DNA of 59,205 bases, from contig JADFAL010000037.1 of assembly GCA_015665275.1 (NCBI GenBank), positions 1 through 59,205 on the forward strand, read 5' to 3'. This DNA is from Flavobacteriales bacterium. Lineage in GTDB: Bacteria > Bacteroidota > Bacteroidia > Flavobacteriales_D > Crocinitomicaceae. The position numbers were made by a program, and so were the translations under genes. Shown here piece by piece: positions 1 through 9,153 of this stretch. The notes below the pieces were generated by a model that worked only from the letters and a program-made list of their open reading frames with translations, searched no databases and was not told the origin of the DNA. The first letter of the stretch is position 1. Every line of letters begins with the position of its first letter.

Positions 1-262
1 AAATCGAAAATTTAAACAACGAAAAATGACAAAAAACAGAACTTTAAAAGCAAGAAAAAAGCAGTATCAGAATTTTAACCTAAATTAGACAGAACTCTAT
101 CTTATTTTTTAAGCTAAAAAGTTCAAATATCGCTGAAGACCTACATTCGGAACACGCCAAAAAAGTGTTTTAGATACACTTGCATGAAGCAGTGAGGCGC
201 TTTGGCAATGTTGTATTGCTGTTGAGATATCGGCAGACGATTTTCAATTTAAGAACGCGTAT

Positions 263-418
263 TTATATGATACTGGAAAGGAAGTCAACTATAACCGAAA
301 ACGCATCCTTGATTCCACCAAAGAACCCTCCACTTTTCTTGTGTTTTATCTTCTTTTCTTTCTTTTTCATTGCCCAATCACTAAAGATAATGATAAGACC
401 TCCTAGCAACAGAATCAT
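263..418 (-). CDS. Possible small membrane-anchored basic protein (51 aa)
   Basis: An open frame of 51 codons starts at an ATG at 418 and ends in TAA at 263-265. I do not recognise a family. The predicted peptide has a hydrophobic N-terminal stretch (about residues 2-12, rich in Leu, Ile and Gly), a Lys-rich middle (KKKEKK, residues 18-23) and a Gly/Phe/Ile-rich amphipathic tail. That order, membrane anchor, basic linker, amphipathic helix, looks more like a small protein than like random sequence. Its start lies only 23 nt from the divergent DUF1059 gene, so the two would have to share a very compact promoter region. No homology is known to me; this could still be chance. Confidence 0.3.
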   Translation of the reverse strand: MILLLGGLIIIFSDWAMKKKEKKIKHKKSGGFFGGIKDAFSVIVDFLSSII

Positions 419-441
419 CAATTTTACGTACTATTGATTCT

Positions 442-669
442 ATGAAAACAATGACCTGCAAACAACTCGGCGGTGCTTGTGATAAAGAATTTCATGCGCA
501 GACATTTGATGAAATTGCTTCTCAAAGCAGAGAACATGGCATGGAAATGATGGTGTCGGGCGATCCCGCACACATGGAGGCTATGCAGAAAATGCAAGCG
601 ATGATGCAGCAACCAGGAGCACTTCAGAAGTGGATGGACGAGAGAGAGAAGGAGTTTGACGCTTTGTAA
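442..669 (+). CDS. DUF1059 domain-containing small protein
   Basis: A 75-residue protein that matches the DUF1059 family from memory: it opens with MKTMTCKQLGGACDKEFHA, carrying the two family cysteines (Cys6, Cys13), followed by the FDEIASQSREHGMEM helix. The function of DUF1059 is not established. There is no signal peptide and no membrane segment, so it should be cytoplasmic. The second half is Met/Gln-rich (residues 46-60) and probably helical. The gene ends 13 nt before the DUF5655 gene in the same direction, so the two are probably co-transcribed. A TACTATTG sequence at 428-435 resembles the Bacteroidota -7 element and would give a very short leader. Confidence 0.85.
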   Translation: MKTMTCKQLGGACDKEFHAQTFDEIASQSREHGMEMMVSGDPAHMEAMQKMQAMMQQPGALQKWMDEREKEFDAL

Positions 670-682
670 ATAGTTTCCAAAA

Positions 683-1087
683 ATGGAAAAAGTCACCTGT
701 CCGAAATGCAATCGTCCGTTAAGCCGCGCAAATGCCTGGCACTATTGCGAGGAGGTCGATATTGATTCCTTGTTTCTTGATAAACCCGACGAAGTTGTCC
801 TCTGCTTTGATACTATTTTTCGAGAAGTTTCCGAATGGGAAGGAGCCGCCTACAGTGCTACAAAAAATTGCATCGTGTTCCTCCACAACAAAACGTTTTT
901 GGTCATCAAACCCATGAAAAAATGGTTGGAAGTGAAGTTTATGAGTGCAACGCCTATCGACGAAGAACGTCTGCACAAACAATACCAGCGCGGCAAACGA
1001 TTCGAGGGTGTCTTCCGTTTTGAATTTGAAGAACAAATCGACCCGAAGTACTTTCAATTGTTCCGGAAGTCGTTTGAGATTTCGTAG
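683..1087 (+). CDS. DUF5655 domain-containing protein
   Basis: A 134-residue cytoplasmic protein. The N-terminus has a zinc-ribbon-like pattern (CPKCNRP at residues 5-11 and HYC at 21-23). The rest matches the DUF5655 type domain, an alpha/beta fold found in small bacterial proteins, with the conserved feel of FDTIFREVSEW, a central beta-rich part (IVFLHNKTFLVIKPMKKWLEVKF) and a C-terminal FRFEFEEQIDPKYFQLFRKSFE. No catalytic role is known. It follows the DUF1059 gene after 13 nt and probably shares its transcript. The assignment is from the overall pattern, not a search. Confidence 0.7.
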   Translation: MEKVTCPKCNRPLSRANAWHYCEEVDIDSLFLDKPDEVVLCFDTIFREVSEWEGAAYSATKNCIVFLHNKTFLVIKPMKKWLEVKFMSATPIDEERLHKQYQRGKRFEGVFRFEFEEQIDPKYFQLFRKSFEIS

Positions 1088-1174
1088 CATTTCTTCCGCA
1101 TTTGACTTTTTTAACAGCGTCTTGCAGCTTTTTCTATTCATTCTGACGACATTTGCTCCCCAAGAACTTGAGTT

Positions 1175-3538
1175 ATGCAACGATTTTACCTGACGATTTT
1201 GTTCGCCGCGTTTGCGCTACTAGCTCGCTCACAAAACACTTACACGATACAGGGATCTGTATATGACGGACAGAATGATGACACTCTGCCCTTTGTTACC
1301 GTGCTTTTGAAATCCACTGAATCCGACCAAATCGTATCGGGAGCCACCACATTGGACGATGGCTCTTTTTCAATTGAGACTGCGGACACTTCCGTCTATG
1401 TCTACATTCGATTTATGGGGTACCGCGATACAGCCTTTCGAAACCTTACCTACATAAACAATATTGCGAACCTCGGTACCATTGAATTGATGAGTTCCGT
1501 GCAAGACATAGGCCCAGTAAATGTTCAGGCGGAAAAATCAACTATGGAGTTCAAGTTAGACAAGCGTGTCTACAACATTGGGAAAGACATCAGCAGCAAT
1601 GGAATGGGCGCACTGGAAGTACTGAACAATGTGCCTTCGGTTACTGTTGATATTGAAGGGCAAGTGAGCTTGCGCGGAAACGCTGGAGTTCAAATTCTCA
1701 TAAATGGTAAACCTTCTGTGATGTCTGATGATCCTGCAAATGCACTAGGTTCGTTAACGGCGGATATGATCGAAAAGATTGAGATTATTACGAATCCTTC
1801 CGCTAAATATGAAGCTGGGGGAACATCAGGAATCATCAATATCATTCTCAAAAAAGAAGAAAATAAAGGCTTTAACGGGTCGATGTCTGCCAACACGGGG
1901 ATACCGCACAATCACAGTGTTGGAGCCAGCCTCAACTACCGTACGGAGAAGTTCAATTTTTTCACGCAATTTGGAGGAGGGTACCGTTCGCAACCTCGAT
2001 TTGAAGAAAGCGATAACTTCAATCGTGCAACAGGAACCCGCATTACCAGCAATGGAACGTATTTCCGCGATGAACAGTTTTACAACATTACTCTCGGGGC
2101 GGATTACTACCTCAACAAGTACAACGTAATCACACTTTCTGGGAATTTTGCCTACGAAATTGAAGAGCAGCCCTCAGAATCAAACATTACCTTTTTCGAC
2201 AGTTTAGGAAACATCGAGTCGCAATTCCGCCGCCGCGAAATCACCAGTGCGCTCAACCCAAAATGGCGTTACGAACTCAACTACAGCAAGGAATTCCGAG
2301 ACAATAAGGAACATACGCTCCAGTTCAGCTCCTTGGGCCGGTTCTTCGGAAAAGATTTATCCGCAGATTTCGATAACGAGTATTTTGTAGGATCGTCAGG
2401 GGCTGTTGATCAGCGCACACAAACCAATTTCTATCAATCCGATTTCACCTTCAAATTGGACTATAACAATCCAATTACCGAAAAGGTGACCTTGGAATTA
2501 GGTAGTCAGTACGACATGAATGATGTTGGGAACGATTTTCAAGTCGAGAATTTCGATTCAGTTTGGTACATCAATGAAGATTTGACCAATAACTTCATTT
2601 TTATTCAGAAAGTCTTGGGCGTTTATACCACCGCCGCTTACGAAAACGATTCTTGGGGTGTAAAACTCGGAGCCAGAGTAGAAAACACGGATCTGGACAC
2701 TCGATTGGAAACTACGAATGAGACCAATAGCCAGAATTACACCAACTTCTTCCCGACCTTTCACACTTCCTATAAGTTCTCTAAAAAATACTCGATTCAA
2801 GCGGGATATTCACGTCGAATTTACCGTCCACGCCTTTGGGATTTGAATCCATTCTTCAACGTAAGAGACAATCTGAACATCCGTACCGGAAACCCGAATT
2901 TAACTCCCGTTTTTTCAGATTCTTATGAACTGACTGGAATTTTCATTTTCAATAAGTTCTCGCTGAACGGTAGTATTTATCACTTGTTCGAACGCAACAT
3001 TTTCGAGCAGGTATCAACTTTTGTAGACGATGTTCGAATTACGACGCGCGAAAACCTGGGAACAAAAGCAAAAACTGGATTAGAGATCAACTGGAAATAC
3101 CGGATAGCAAAGTGGTTCACTGCTATGGGTGATGTGAATTACGGCTACTTTGTAAGAAGAGGAAGTTTTGAAGGGAAATCCTTCGATTTTGAGGGAGATC
3201 AGTGGTCGACACAATTGACAATGAAGTTTGAACTTCCTGCAGATATTAGTTTCGAGGTGACGCCTCAACACCGATCGCGCATTTTGACGGTTCAAGGAAT
3301 TAATCAAGGACAGACGTTTATTGATGCCGGAATTCGAAAGAAATTTTGGAAAGGTAAGGCAGTTGTCAATTTTACCGTTCGTGACGTTTTCGCATCCAGA
3401 GTGCAGATTCGTGAAGTGGATCAGCCGGATTTCTATTTGTATAGTTTCTCGCAGCGTGGCAGGTTTGTTACGCTTGGATTTAGTTATTCGTTTGGTAAAG
3501 GAGAAGCCGTGAGTTATAAGGGCGGAGGGCGATATTAG
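1175..3538 (+). CDS. Outer-membrane beta-barrel receptor, TonB-dependent-receptor-like (carboxypeptidase-regulatory + plug + barrel)
   Basis: A 787-residue outer-membrane protein. Residues 1-19 form a signal peptide ending in ARSQ. Residues about 24-110 are a carboxypeptidase-regulatory-like beta-sandwich domain (GSVYDGQNDDTLPFVTVLL and later YIRFMGYRDT). Residues about 120-235 are a plug domain with the typical LEVLNNVPSVTVDIEGQVSL and IEIITNPSAKYEAGGTSGIINI signatures. The remainder is a barrel of the OMP_b-brl_3 type with many alternating aromatic strands, ending in the expected SFSYSFG-type last strand region. The substrate cannot be told from sequence. Unlike the receptor at 5697 it lacks an STN domain and has no sigma/anti-sigma genes beside it, so it probably transports without surface signalling. 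Confidence 0.88.
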   Translation: MQRFYLTILFAAFALLARSQNTYTIQGSVYDGQNDDTLPFVTVLLKSTESDQIVSGATTLDDGSFSIETADTSVYVYIRFMGYRDTAFRNLTYINNIANLGTIELMSSVQDIGPVNVQAEKSTMEFKLDKRVYNIGKDISSNGMGALEVLNNVPSVTVDIEGQVSLRGNAGVQILINGKPSVMSDDPANALGSLTADMIEKIEIITNPSAKYEAGGTSGIINIILKKEENKGFNGSMSANTGIPHNHSVGASLNYRTEKFNFFTQFGGGYRSQPRFEESDNFNRATGTRITSNGTYFRDEQFYNITLGADYYLNKYNVITLSGNFAYEIEEQPSESNITFFDSLGNIESQFRRREITSALNPKWRYELNYSKEFRDNKEHTLQFSSLGRFFGKDLSADFDNEYFVGSSGAVDQRTQTNFYQSDFTFKLDYNNPITEKVTLELGSQYDMNDVGNDFQVENFDSVWYINEDLTNNFIFIQKVLGVYTTAAYENDSWGVKLGARVENTDLDTRLETTNETNSQNYTNFFPTFHTSYKFSKKYSIQAGYSRRIYRPRLWDLNPFFNVRDNLNIRTGNPNLTPVFSDSYELTGIFIFNKFSLNGSIYHLFERNIFEQVSTFVDDVRITTRENLGTKAKTGLEINWKYRIAKWFTAMGDVNYGYFVRRGSFEGKSFDFEGDQWSTQLTMKFELPADISFEVTPQHRSRILTVQGINQGQTFIDAGIRKKFWKGKAVVNFTVRDVFASRVQIREVDQPDFYLYSFSQRGRFVTLGFSYSFGKGEAVSYKGGGRY

Positions 3539-4173
3539 TGGTTTTTTCACCTTTACTGCACAGATAATTCGCTTATTCGACAATTATCGAATTACCAAAA
3601 TGTATAATTCTAGTAATTTCCATTTTTTCTCCTTAACTTATGTAAGAGTGGACTAAAATCATTCAAACCTAGAACTCCTTTAGATCCATCCCTTTCAAAA
3701 AAGAGGGCGCCATCCTTTCTCCATTTATGACACCCCCACTCTATAACGCATCCTTAATGCTTATCAAGAGCTAGTTATCTCATTGACTCCGATCACTCGC
3801 CAAAGTCAGTTCGAGAAGGACAATCCAAATGCGCCACACCAAACATAACATTCGGCTCATGCGAAACTGTGTATTTATGCTTTCCGAACGTGTCTGTAAA
3901 ACCCTGCAACACACCCGGAATGCCCTGTCGAACTATGTAAACCAGCGTTTGCTATTTGTTGTTGTATATTCTACGCCTGCTTTTCTTTAAAACAAGAGTG
4001 ATAATATTTACCCTACCCCCTGGAGAAGTTTTGAGTGTGAGAGTGAGTCTAGAAGAAATCTCAACCCGAGCGCTGAGGCACTCGAAGCCCGATATTTAGA
4101 ACTCCGACTTCGAGCGCCTCAGTTATCGATCCAGAGAACCTCCATCCTCAATTTCACAGTATTCAAAAGTTCG
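3539..4173. other. Long intergenic stretch with a repeat fragment, a possible gene remnant and a hairpin
   Basis: About 640 bp without a convincing gene. It holds three things. At 3604-3626 is a sequence very similar to part of the duplicated block at 31.2 and 31.4 kb. On the minus strand 3951-3793 is an open stretch of about 52 codons ending in TGA whose translation looks protein-like (it includes TDTFGKHKYTVSHEP) but has no start and a stop just upstream; it may be the 3' remnant of a lost gene. At 4073-4122 is a 15-bp inverted repeat. Confidence 0.5.
4073..4122. repeat. 15-bp inverted repeat, dispersed motif
   Basis: Arms CTGAGGCACTCGAAG (4073-4087) and CTTCGAGCGCCTCAG (4108-4122) are complementary at 14 of 15 positions with a 20-nt loop. 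There is no T tract after the stem. A near-identical arm, CTTCGAGAGCCTCAG, occurs alone at 19512-19526, so this is probably a dispersed repeat rather than a terminator. Confidence 0.6.
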
Positions 4174-4181
4174 TACATTTG
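4174..4181 (+). promoter_or_regulatory. TACATTTG -7 element before the ECF sigma gene
   Basis: Exact match to the Bacteroidota TAnnTTTG -7 consensus. It ends only 5 nt before the TTG proposed as start of the sigma gene, so transcription would begin at or next to the start codon. Confidence 0.45.
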
Positions 4182-4186
4182 AAACG

Positions 4187-4708
4187 TTGAAGGAGCAAGA
4201 AGAAAATAACGTCTGTGCTGAGGAAACCTATCGTGGGTTATTTACACAATTAGCCAAACCACTTCGGAACTATCTTATATATCGAGGAAGTGAAGAAGGG
4301 CAGGCTGACGATCTTGTTCAGGATGCATTCATCAAACTTTGGGAAAACTGCGGGAAAGTTATTCCGTCCAAAGCGAAAAGCTACCTCTATACAATTGCCT
4401 CCAATGCATTTAAAAATGAAATGGCTCATTTGAAAGTGCGATTGAAATTCGTGAACGCGAATCCAAAGGCGAATACATCAATCGAGACGCCGGAATTTAA
4501 GATGGAGGAGGAAGAATTTAAGGTCCGCCTGGAGGCCGCAATTGCCGATCTTCCTGAAACACAGCGCGAAGTTTTTCTAATGAACCGCATCGATAAAATG
4601 ACATACAACGAAATTGCCGAAGCCCTTGGTGTAAGCGTGAAAGCAATTGAAAAACGAATGGGAAAAGCCCTCAAAACACTGAGGTCCAAAATAAAAGAAC
4701 TAAAATAA
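4187..4708 (+). CDS. ECF sigma factor, FecI-like
   Basis: A 173-residue extracytoplasmic-function sigma-70 factor. Region 2 is visible at about residues 22-80 (ADDLVQDAFIKLWENCGKV, the -10 recognition helix and core-binding part). Region 4 is at about 120-170 (IADLPETQREVFLMNRIDKMTYNEIAEALGVSVKAIEKRM, the -35 helix-turn-helix). The first usable start in this frame is TTG at 4187; no in-frame ATG lies upstream in the sequence I checked or within region 2, so either TTG is used or the annotation is slightly long. The anti-sigma gene follows after 38 nt and an STN-type receptor follows that, the classic FecI-FecR-FecA arrangement in which ligand binding outside frees the sigma factor to transcribe the receptor. 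Confidence 0.93.
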   Translation: MKEQEENNVCAEETYRGLFTQLAKPLRNYLIYRGSEEGQADDLVQDAFIKLWENCGKVIPSKAKSYLYTIASNAFKNEMAHLKVRLKFVNANPKANTSIETPEFKMEEEEFKVRLEAAIADLPETQREVFLMNRIDKMTYNEIAEALGVSVKAIEKRMGKALKTLRSKIKELK

Positions 4709-4746
4709 CAGTAGGGTATTTGAATAGAAACTTGTTTCAATAGCAA

Positions 4747-5682
4747 ATGGCAGAAGAAAAAGACATATCTGATGAACTATTAGGACGCTGGCTCGCCGGG
4801 GAACTAACAGATGACGAACGGATTGAATTCGAGCAATCGGAGGCTTTCCAATCGTATCAGGTTATAGCCGAATATTCAGAACAACTGGAGGTCGGTTCGT
4901 TTGACACTGATGCTGCTTATGAGCGATTGAAAGAGAAGCGCAATGCACCTCCAAAGGCCAAAATTATTGGAATGCCGCGCTCTCGTTTCCTGGCTGTTGC
5001 AGCCAGCATACTAGTACTTATTGGTGTAGGGTCTCTATTCTTCCTGGGAGATTCTGAGGTAGAAAACACCACTGTTTCTGTATCAAAAGGGGAGCGCAAA
5101 AATGTGACTTTACCGGACAACTCAACTGTTGCATTAAATGCCAACTCATCCATCGTATACAACAAGGGTACCTGGAAGGAAAAAAGAAACGTAAAACTGG
5201 ATGGAGAAGCACATTTCACAGTCAAGAAAGGAAAGCGATTCAAGGTAACAACGAAGCACGGTACAGTTGAGGTTCTGGGAACACAGTTCAATGTCCTGGA
5301 TCGTAACGACCGAACAGAAGTGATTTGTTATACTGGCAAAGTTCGCGTGACTGACTCAAAAGGAAAAAGCACAATTCTCACCAAAGGCATGGCTGCCCGA
5401 ATGAACAAGGGAAGTCTTACCGATGATTGGGAACCAGAAATTAAGGACAAACCAGATTGGCAATTAGGATACAGTTCTTTCAACAATGTACCGCTACAGG
5501 ATGTAGTGGATGAATTGGAAGCTCAGTATGACATCACTGTAAATGTCAATATAGATATTAGCGCACGCTTGTATCGCGGTTTCTTCCCTCACGACAACCT
5601 AGATTCGGCATTAGCACTCATTTTTGGCCCGATGCAACTTAAATACACAAAACAAAGTGATGCTATGGTCGTTGTAGAGTAA
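4747..5682 (+). CDS. FecR-family anti-sigma factor
   Basis: A 311-residue inner-membrane protein. The cytoplasmic N-terminal part (residues 1-78; DELLGRWLAGELTDDERIEFEQ) should hold the sigma factor. One membrane segment follows at about 80-100 (FLAVAASILVLIGVGSLFFLG). The periplasmic FecR domain is at about 108-205 with the family pattern TLPDNSTVALNANSSIVY and VEVLGTQFNV. The last 70 residues fit the DUF4974 domain (FNNVPLQDVVDELEAQYDI), which resembles the STN fold of the receptor. It lies between its presumed sigma factor and receptor, 14 nt before the latter. Confidence 0.94.
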   Translation: MAEEKDISDELLGRWLAGELTDDERIEFEQSEAFQSYQVIAEYSEQLEVGSFDTDAAYERLKEKRNAPPKAKIIGMPRSRFLAVAASILVLIGVGSLFFLGDSEVENTTVSVSKGERKNVTLPDNSTVALNANSSIVYNKGTWKEKRNVKLDGEAHFTVKKGKRFKVTTKHGTVEVLGTQFNVLDRNDRTEVICYTGKVRVTDSKGKSTILTKGMAARMNKGSLTDDWEPEIKDKPDWQLGYSSFNNVPLQDVVDELEAQYDITVNVNIDISARLYRGFFPHDNLDSALALIFGPMQLKYTKQSDAMVVVE

Positions 5683-5696
5683 GTTAGACTAACTAT

Positions 5697-8300
5697 ATGC
5701 GAATTCTTCTTGTTCTTCTGTTGATGACGAAAATCGGATCTGCACAGGTCTCGGGGAACTATACTAATGCTTCGTTGGAAAGCGCACTAAGCACCCTGGA
5801 AAAAGAGCAAGGAATCAAAATCGCATACGATCCCAAGTTGGTAGAATCTGTCACCATTACCGTGAGTTTTACCAACGTCTCAGTCGATGATGCACTCGGC
5901 GCCATCCTAAAAAATACCGAATTGACCTTCTCGAAGGTGAATGGGAATTATTATTCCATTCAGCCATCAAATGTGGAGTGGAATATCTCTGGAACGGTTC
6001 ACGACGCTGATGGGAATCCGATTCCCTACGCCAAATTGCGAATTTTGAATTCGAGAAAAGGCGCGTACTGCGATCATGAAGGAAGATATACCCTCAAACA
6101 CAAAAGTGATACGCCACCGACGGTTAAAATCTCGGCACTCGGTTACAAAAAACAACACGTTTCCGCTGCGAATTTGAAACAATCTTCGAATGTCAATCTC
6201 GCGATAGATTTGATCGATTATCCGGAAGTAATAGTCGAATACCTGACTGACGGTATGTATACGGGGGAAGTCGCTTCTGCGTTGAGTATCGATCCCGACA
6301 AATTGGGGTCTGTACCTGGAACAACAGAGCCAGACATTTTTCAATTGGTACAAACAATTCCTGGGATTAACTCTGCAAGTGCTACGGTAAATGAAATTCA
6401 AATTCGTGGTGGAACCGCAGATCAAAACCAATTGCTGTGGGATGGAATTCCTGTATATCAACCCGGACACTTCAATGGAATGATTTCGTCCATTAATCCG
6501 AATATCATCAATCGCGCAGATTTATATCGTGGAGTTTACGATCCGTATTTCGGTGGTCGCGCTTCCGGTTTGATCGATCTTCACTCCATTGAAAAAGTCC
6601 CAAAAAAAACCATGGGGTCGGCTGGAATCAACTTTCTACAAAGTGATTTGTACCTCGCTACTCCCTTCAATGAAAAAGTGGGAGTGATGGTTTCAGGTCG
6701 CCGATCATTTCTCAACCTTTGGCCCTCTCCAACCTACAATAGCTACGCAAATCGAGTGTATCAAGAATCGGCCATTGAACTATCCGAAGAAGGCTCCGTA
6801 GAAGGAGAGTCGGGAGAAACTTCCACACAATTCCAAACCGTGAACAGCTTTGTTTATCAGGATCTCAATGCCAAGGTAATCTACCAACCAAATGATAAAA
6901 ACTACCTTTCGATCAGCGGGATTTTCACCAACAATGAGCTGAATTACTTCACTTCATTTGTGGACGGAACGGATCGCGATTCACTGCAGAATACCGTAAG
7001 TTCTACAATTAGAGGATTGGGACTGAAGTATAAGAGAAATTGGACGGACAAATGGAGTTCTCTGGTAGAAATGAGCGCAACGAATTACGACTACAACTTC
7101 GATCTCTCCTATTTCGAACTTTTTGATGATACAGTAAGTTTTGACGAACAGCAGGCCAAGTCAAACTACATTTCTCATCTTGATGTGAAATTGAATTCTA
7201 CGTACCAAATGGACTCAGCCATCACCTTCGGTTTTGGCTATCAAATGACAAGACATCAGGTCGATTATGGAATCTCATTTAACGGAGAAGTGGACAGTGT
7301 AAGTTCAATTGGGTCGAACTCGGCTGCCATTCATAGTGTACAGGCAAATTACATCTGGAGCAAATCGAAATGGTTATTGAAAGCAGGAGCACGAGCATCC
7401 TATTTTACCGCTGACAATCAATTCTACCCTGAGCCACGCGTTCATTTGCAATACAACCTCAACAAGTCCTGGACAATTAAGTCCGCCTTCGGAATGCAAC
7501 ACCAGTTTGTGTCTCAAGTTGATCAATTGGATGAAGTGGAATTGGGGTTGGCCAACCGGGTTTGGGTTATGGCTGATACTTCGGAAATTCCAGTAGTTCG
7601 GGGATTAATTGGTGATTTCGGTTTTGTTTTTCGCAAAAAAGGATGGCTTCTTGAAACCGAGGGATATGTCAAAGAACTTACAAACATCGTATCCTTCTCC
7701 GACAATCCTACCTTTAGCTCAGGATTACTTCGCGGTGATGCAATATCGTACGGCGTTGACGTTCTCTTAAAAAAACGCTGGAAAAACTTCCGCTCATGGA
7801 TCTCCTATTCCTACAGCAAGGTCGATTACCTTTTCCTTGATTTCTCCGAGAGTTCCTTTGTTGCACCGTTCAATCAGCCACATATGTTCCGTTGGGGGAA
7901 TTCATTCAACTGGCGCAATTTCGAGTTTTCGGCAGCATTAAAAATCGCAACAGGAATGCCGTATACACCATTTAATCAACTCGTCCTGGTGGGTGATCCT
8001 GCAGATGGAGCAGATGCCTACGAAATAGAATACCAATTTCCGTATAGTGCTCGATTCGCCCCATTCCATCAATTGGATGTCACCGTGTTCTACAACGTCT
8101 TGAACAATCCTGATAAAAACTGGAATTTGAAAGTTGGAGCGTCTTGCTACAACATTTACAACAAACAGAACATTTTAAGTAGACGTTACGAACTGGAAGA
8201 AATCGAAACTGCAGGAGACCCAATTGTTCAGACCTACGCTGTAGATAAATACTTCCTGGGGATTACGCCCAATGCCGTGATTCGTCTAGAACTGAAGTAG
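5697..8300 (+). CDS. STN-domain TonB-dependent receptor (FecA-like signalling receptor)
   Basis: An 867-residue outer-membrane receptor. After a signal peptide (about residues 1-16) comes a short secretin/TonB N-terminal (STN) domain at about 20-88 (ASLESALSTLEKEQGIKIAY, VSVDDALGAILKNTELTF), the part that contacts the FecR-type anti-sigma factor. A carboxypeptidase-regulatory-like domain follows at about 97-180, then a plug at about 200-300 (QLVQTIPGINSASATVNEIQIRGG, then NRADLYRGVYDPYFGGRASG), then the barrel. Together with the two genes before it this is a complete surface-signalling unit. The ligand is not evident; the neighbouring MntR/DtxR-type repressor makes a metal complex a reasonable guess, but carbohydrate receptors use the same architecture. 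Confidence 0.93.
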   Translation: MRILLVLLLMTKIGSAQVSGNYTNASLESALSTLEKEQGIKIAYDPKLVESVTITVSFTNVSVDDALGAILKNTELTFSKVNGNYYSIQPSNVEWNISGTVHDADGNPIPYAKLRILNSRKGAYCDHEGRYTLKHKSDTPPTVKISALGYKKQHVSAANLKQSSNVNLAIDLIDYPEVIVEYLTDGMYTGEVASALSIDPDKLGSVPGTTEPDIFQLVQTIPGINSASATVNEIQIRGGTADQNQLLWDGIPVYQPGHFNGMISSINPNIINRADLYRGVYDPYFGGRASGLIDLHSIEKVPKKTMGSAGINFLQSDLYLATPFNEKVGVMVSGRRSFLNLWPSPTYNSYANRVYQESAIELSEEGSVEGESGETSTQFQTVNSFVYQDLNAKVIYQPNDKNYLSISGIFTNNELNYFTSFVDGTDRDSLQNTVSSTIRGLGLKYKRNWTDKWSSLVEMSATNYDYNFDLSYFELFDDTVSFDEQQAKSNYISHLDVKLNSTYQMDSAITFGFGYQMTRHQVDYGISFNGEVDSVSSIGSNSAAIHSVQANYIWSKSKWLLKAGARASYFTADNQFYPEPRVHLQYNLNKSWTIKSAFGMQHQFVSQVDQLDEVELGLANRVWVMADTSEIPVVRGLIGDFGFVFRKKGWLLETEGYVKELTNIVSFSDNPTFSSGLLRGDAISYGVDVLLKKRWKNFRSWISYSYSKVDYLFLDFSESSFVAPFNQPHMFRWGNSFNWRNFEFSAALKIATGMPYTPFNQLVLVGDPADGADAYEIEYQFPYSARFAPFHQLDVTVFYNVLNNPDKNWNLKVGASCYNIYNKQNILSRRYELEEIETAGDPIVQTYAVDKYFLGITPNAVIRLELK

Positions 8301-8365
8301 AAGAAAAGCTGTAGTTTTTGAGGAATACGGAAATTGATTAAGTCCTTATTCTATTCACGATTCCA

Positions 8366-9025
8366 TCATAGTACGTCGACAAGCAATCTACTGGAAACAT
8401 CCAAACTCAATACCAACGGATTTGATTGTTCCTTCAATTGCACCTGAACGCTTTTATCGTATTCCTCGATGCGCAAAACTTCCATTACCGTTCCTAGCTT
8501 AATTTGCTGACGGTTGAGATAAAGCAAGAACTCCTGAGAGCTCTCCTTCAAAGCACAAATCCGCACCATTTTGCCCGCTTCAATATCGGAAAGCACGAAG
8601 AAATCTCTGGGCTTAATGTTTCCGTCTTTATCTGGAATCGGAGAACCGTGAGGGTCCATAGCTGGGAAGCCAAGAAGTTCATCCATGCGATCGAAAAATT
8701 TCTCAATGCGAACATGCTCAATCTCTTCTGCAATATCGTGCACTTCTTCCCAACCAAAGCCCATGAATTTTTCCAAGAACATTTCGGTAAGTCGATGCTT
8801 GCGAATAATGAGCGCCGCCGTTTTTCTTCCTTTCGCTGTAAGTTGTAAGGGCTTGTACTTTTGATAGACCACCCATTTTTCCTCCTGCAAGCGTTTCACC
8901 ATACTGTTTACCGTAGGTATACTCACGCCCATCTCCTTACTCAAATCAGACAATGAGATATTTGGGTCCTCTCTATCGAGGTAAAAAATAGCCTTGAGGT
9001 AATTCTCTTTTACGTTGGTAGCCAT
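8366..9025 (-). CDS. Metal-dependent transcriptional repressor, DtxR/MntR family
   Basis: A 219-residue DNA-binding regulator. The winged helix-turn-helix is at about residues 5-65 (LSDLSKEMGVSIPTVNSMVKRL as recognition region). The dimerisation/metal part follows at about 70-140 and contains HDIAEEIEHVRIEKFFDRMD. At the position of the DtxR metal-ligand cysteine there is a glutamate (AEEIEH, like the AEGIEH pattern of MntR), which suggests a manganese- or mixed Mn/Fe-responsive regulator. The C-terminal 75 residues fit an FeoA/SH3-like domain. It is transcribed towards the FecI-receptor unit. A TAAATTTG -7 element lies 23 nt upstream of the start. Confidence 0.93.
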   Translation of the reverse strand: MATNVKENYLKAIFYLDREDPNISLSDLSKEMGVSIPTVNSMVKRLQEEKWVVYQKYKPLQLTAKGRKTAALIIRKHRLTEMFLEKFMGFGWEEVHDIAEEIEHVRIEKFFDRMDELLGFPAMDPHGSPIPDKDGNIKPRDFFVLSDIEAGKMVRICALKESSQEFLLYLNRQQIKLGTVMEVLRIEEYDKSVQVQLKEQSNPLVLSLDVSSRLLVDVL

Positions 9026-9048
9026 TGTGTTTCTTCGCTGCTAAAGTA

Positions 9049-9056
9049 CAAATTTA
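9049..9056 (-). promoter_or_regulatory. TAAATTTG -7 element for the DtxR/MntR gene
   Basis: On the minus strand, TAAATTTG matches TAnnTTTG, with an ATTG 16 nt further upstream as a possible -33 element. It sits 23 nt before the ATG at 9025. Confidence 0.5.
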
Positions 9057-9153
9057 CAACAGAGACCTAAGACAATCAGATACTAGAAGCTAGACTTTTC
9101 ACTAAAGGTAATCGGTCTACAAGCGAAAGAAATGAGTGGTCTGACTTCTAGAA

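Noticed and set aside
180-437. Open frame of 85 codons on the plus strand at the start of the window
   Set aside because: Its translation is rich in low-complexity Phe/Ile runs and matches nothing; it lies opposite the more protein-like small minus-strand frame, and no promoter fits it.
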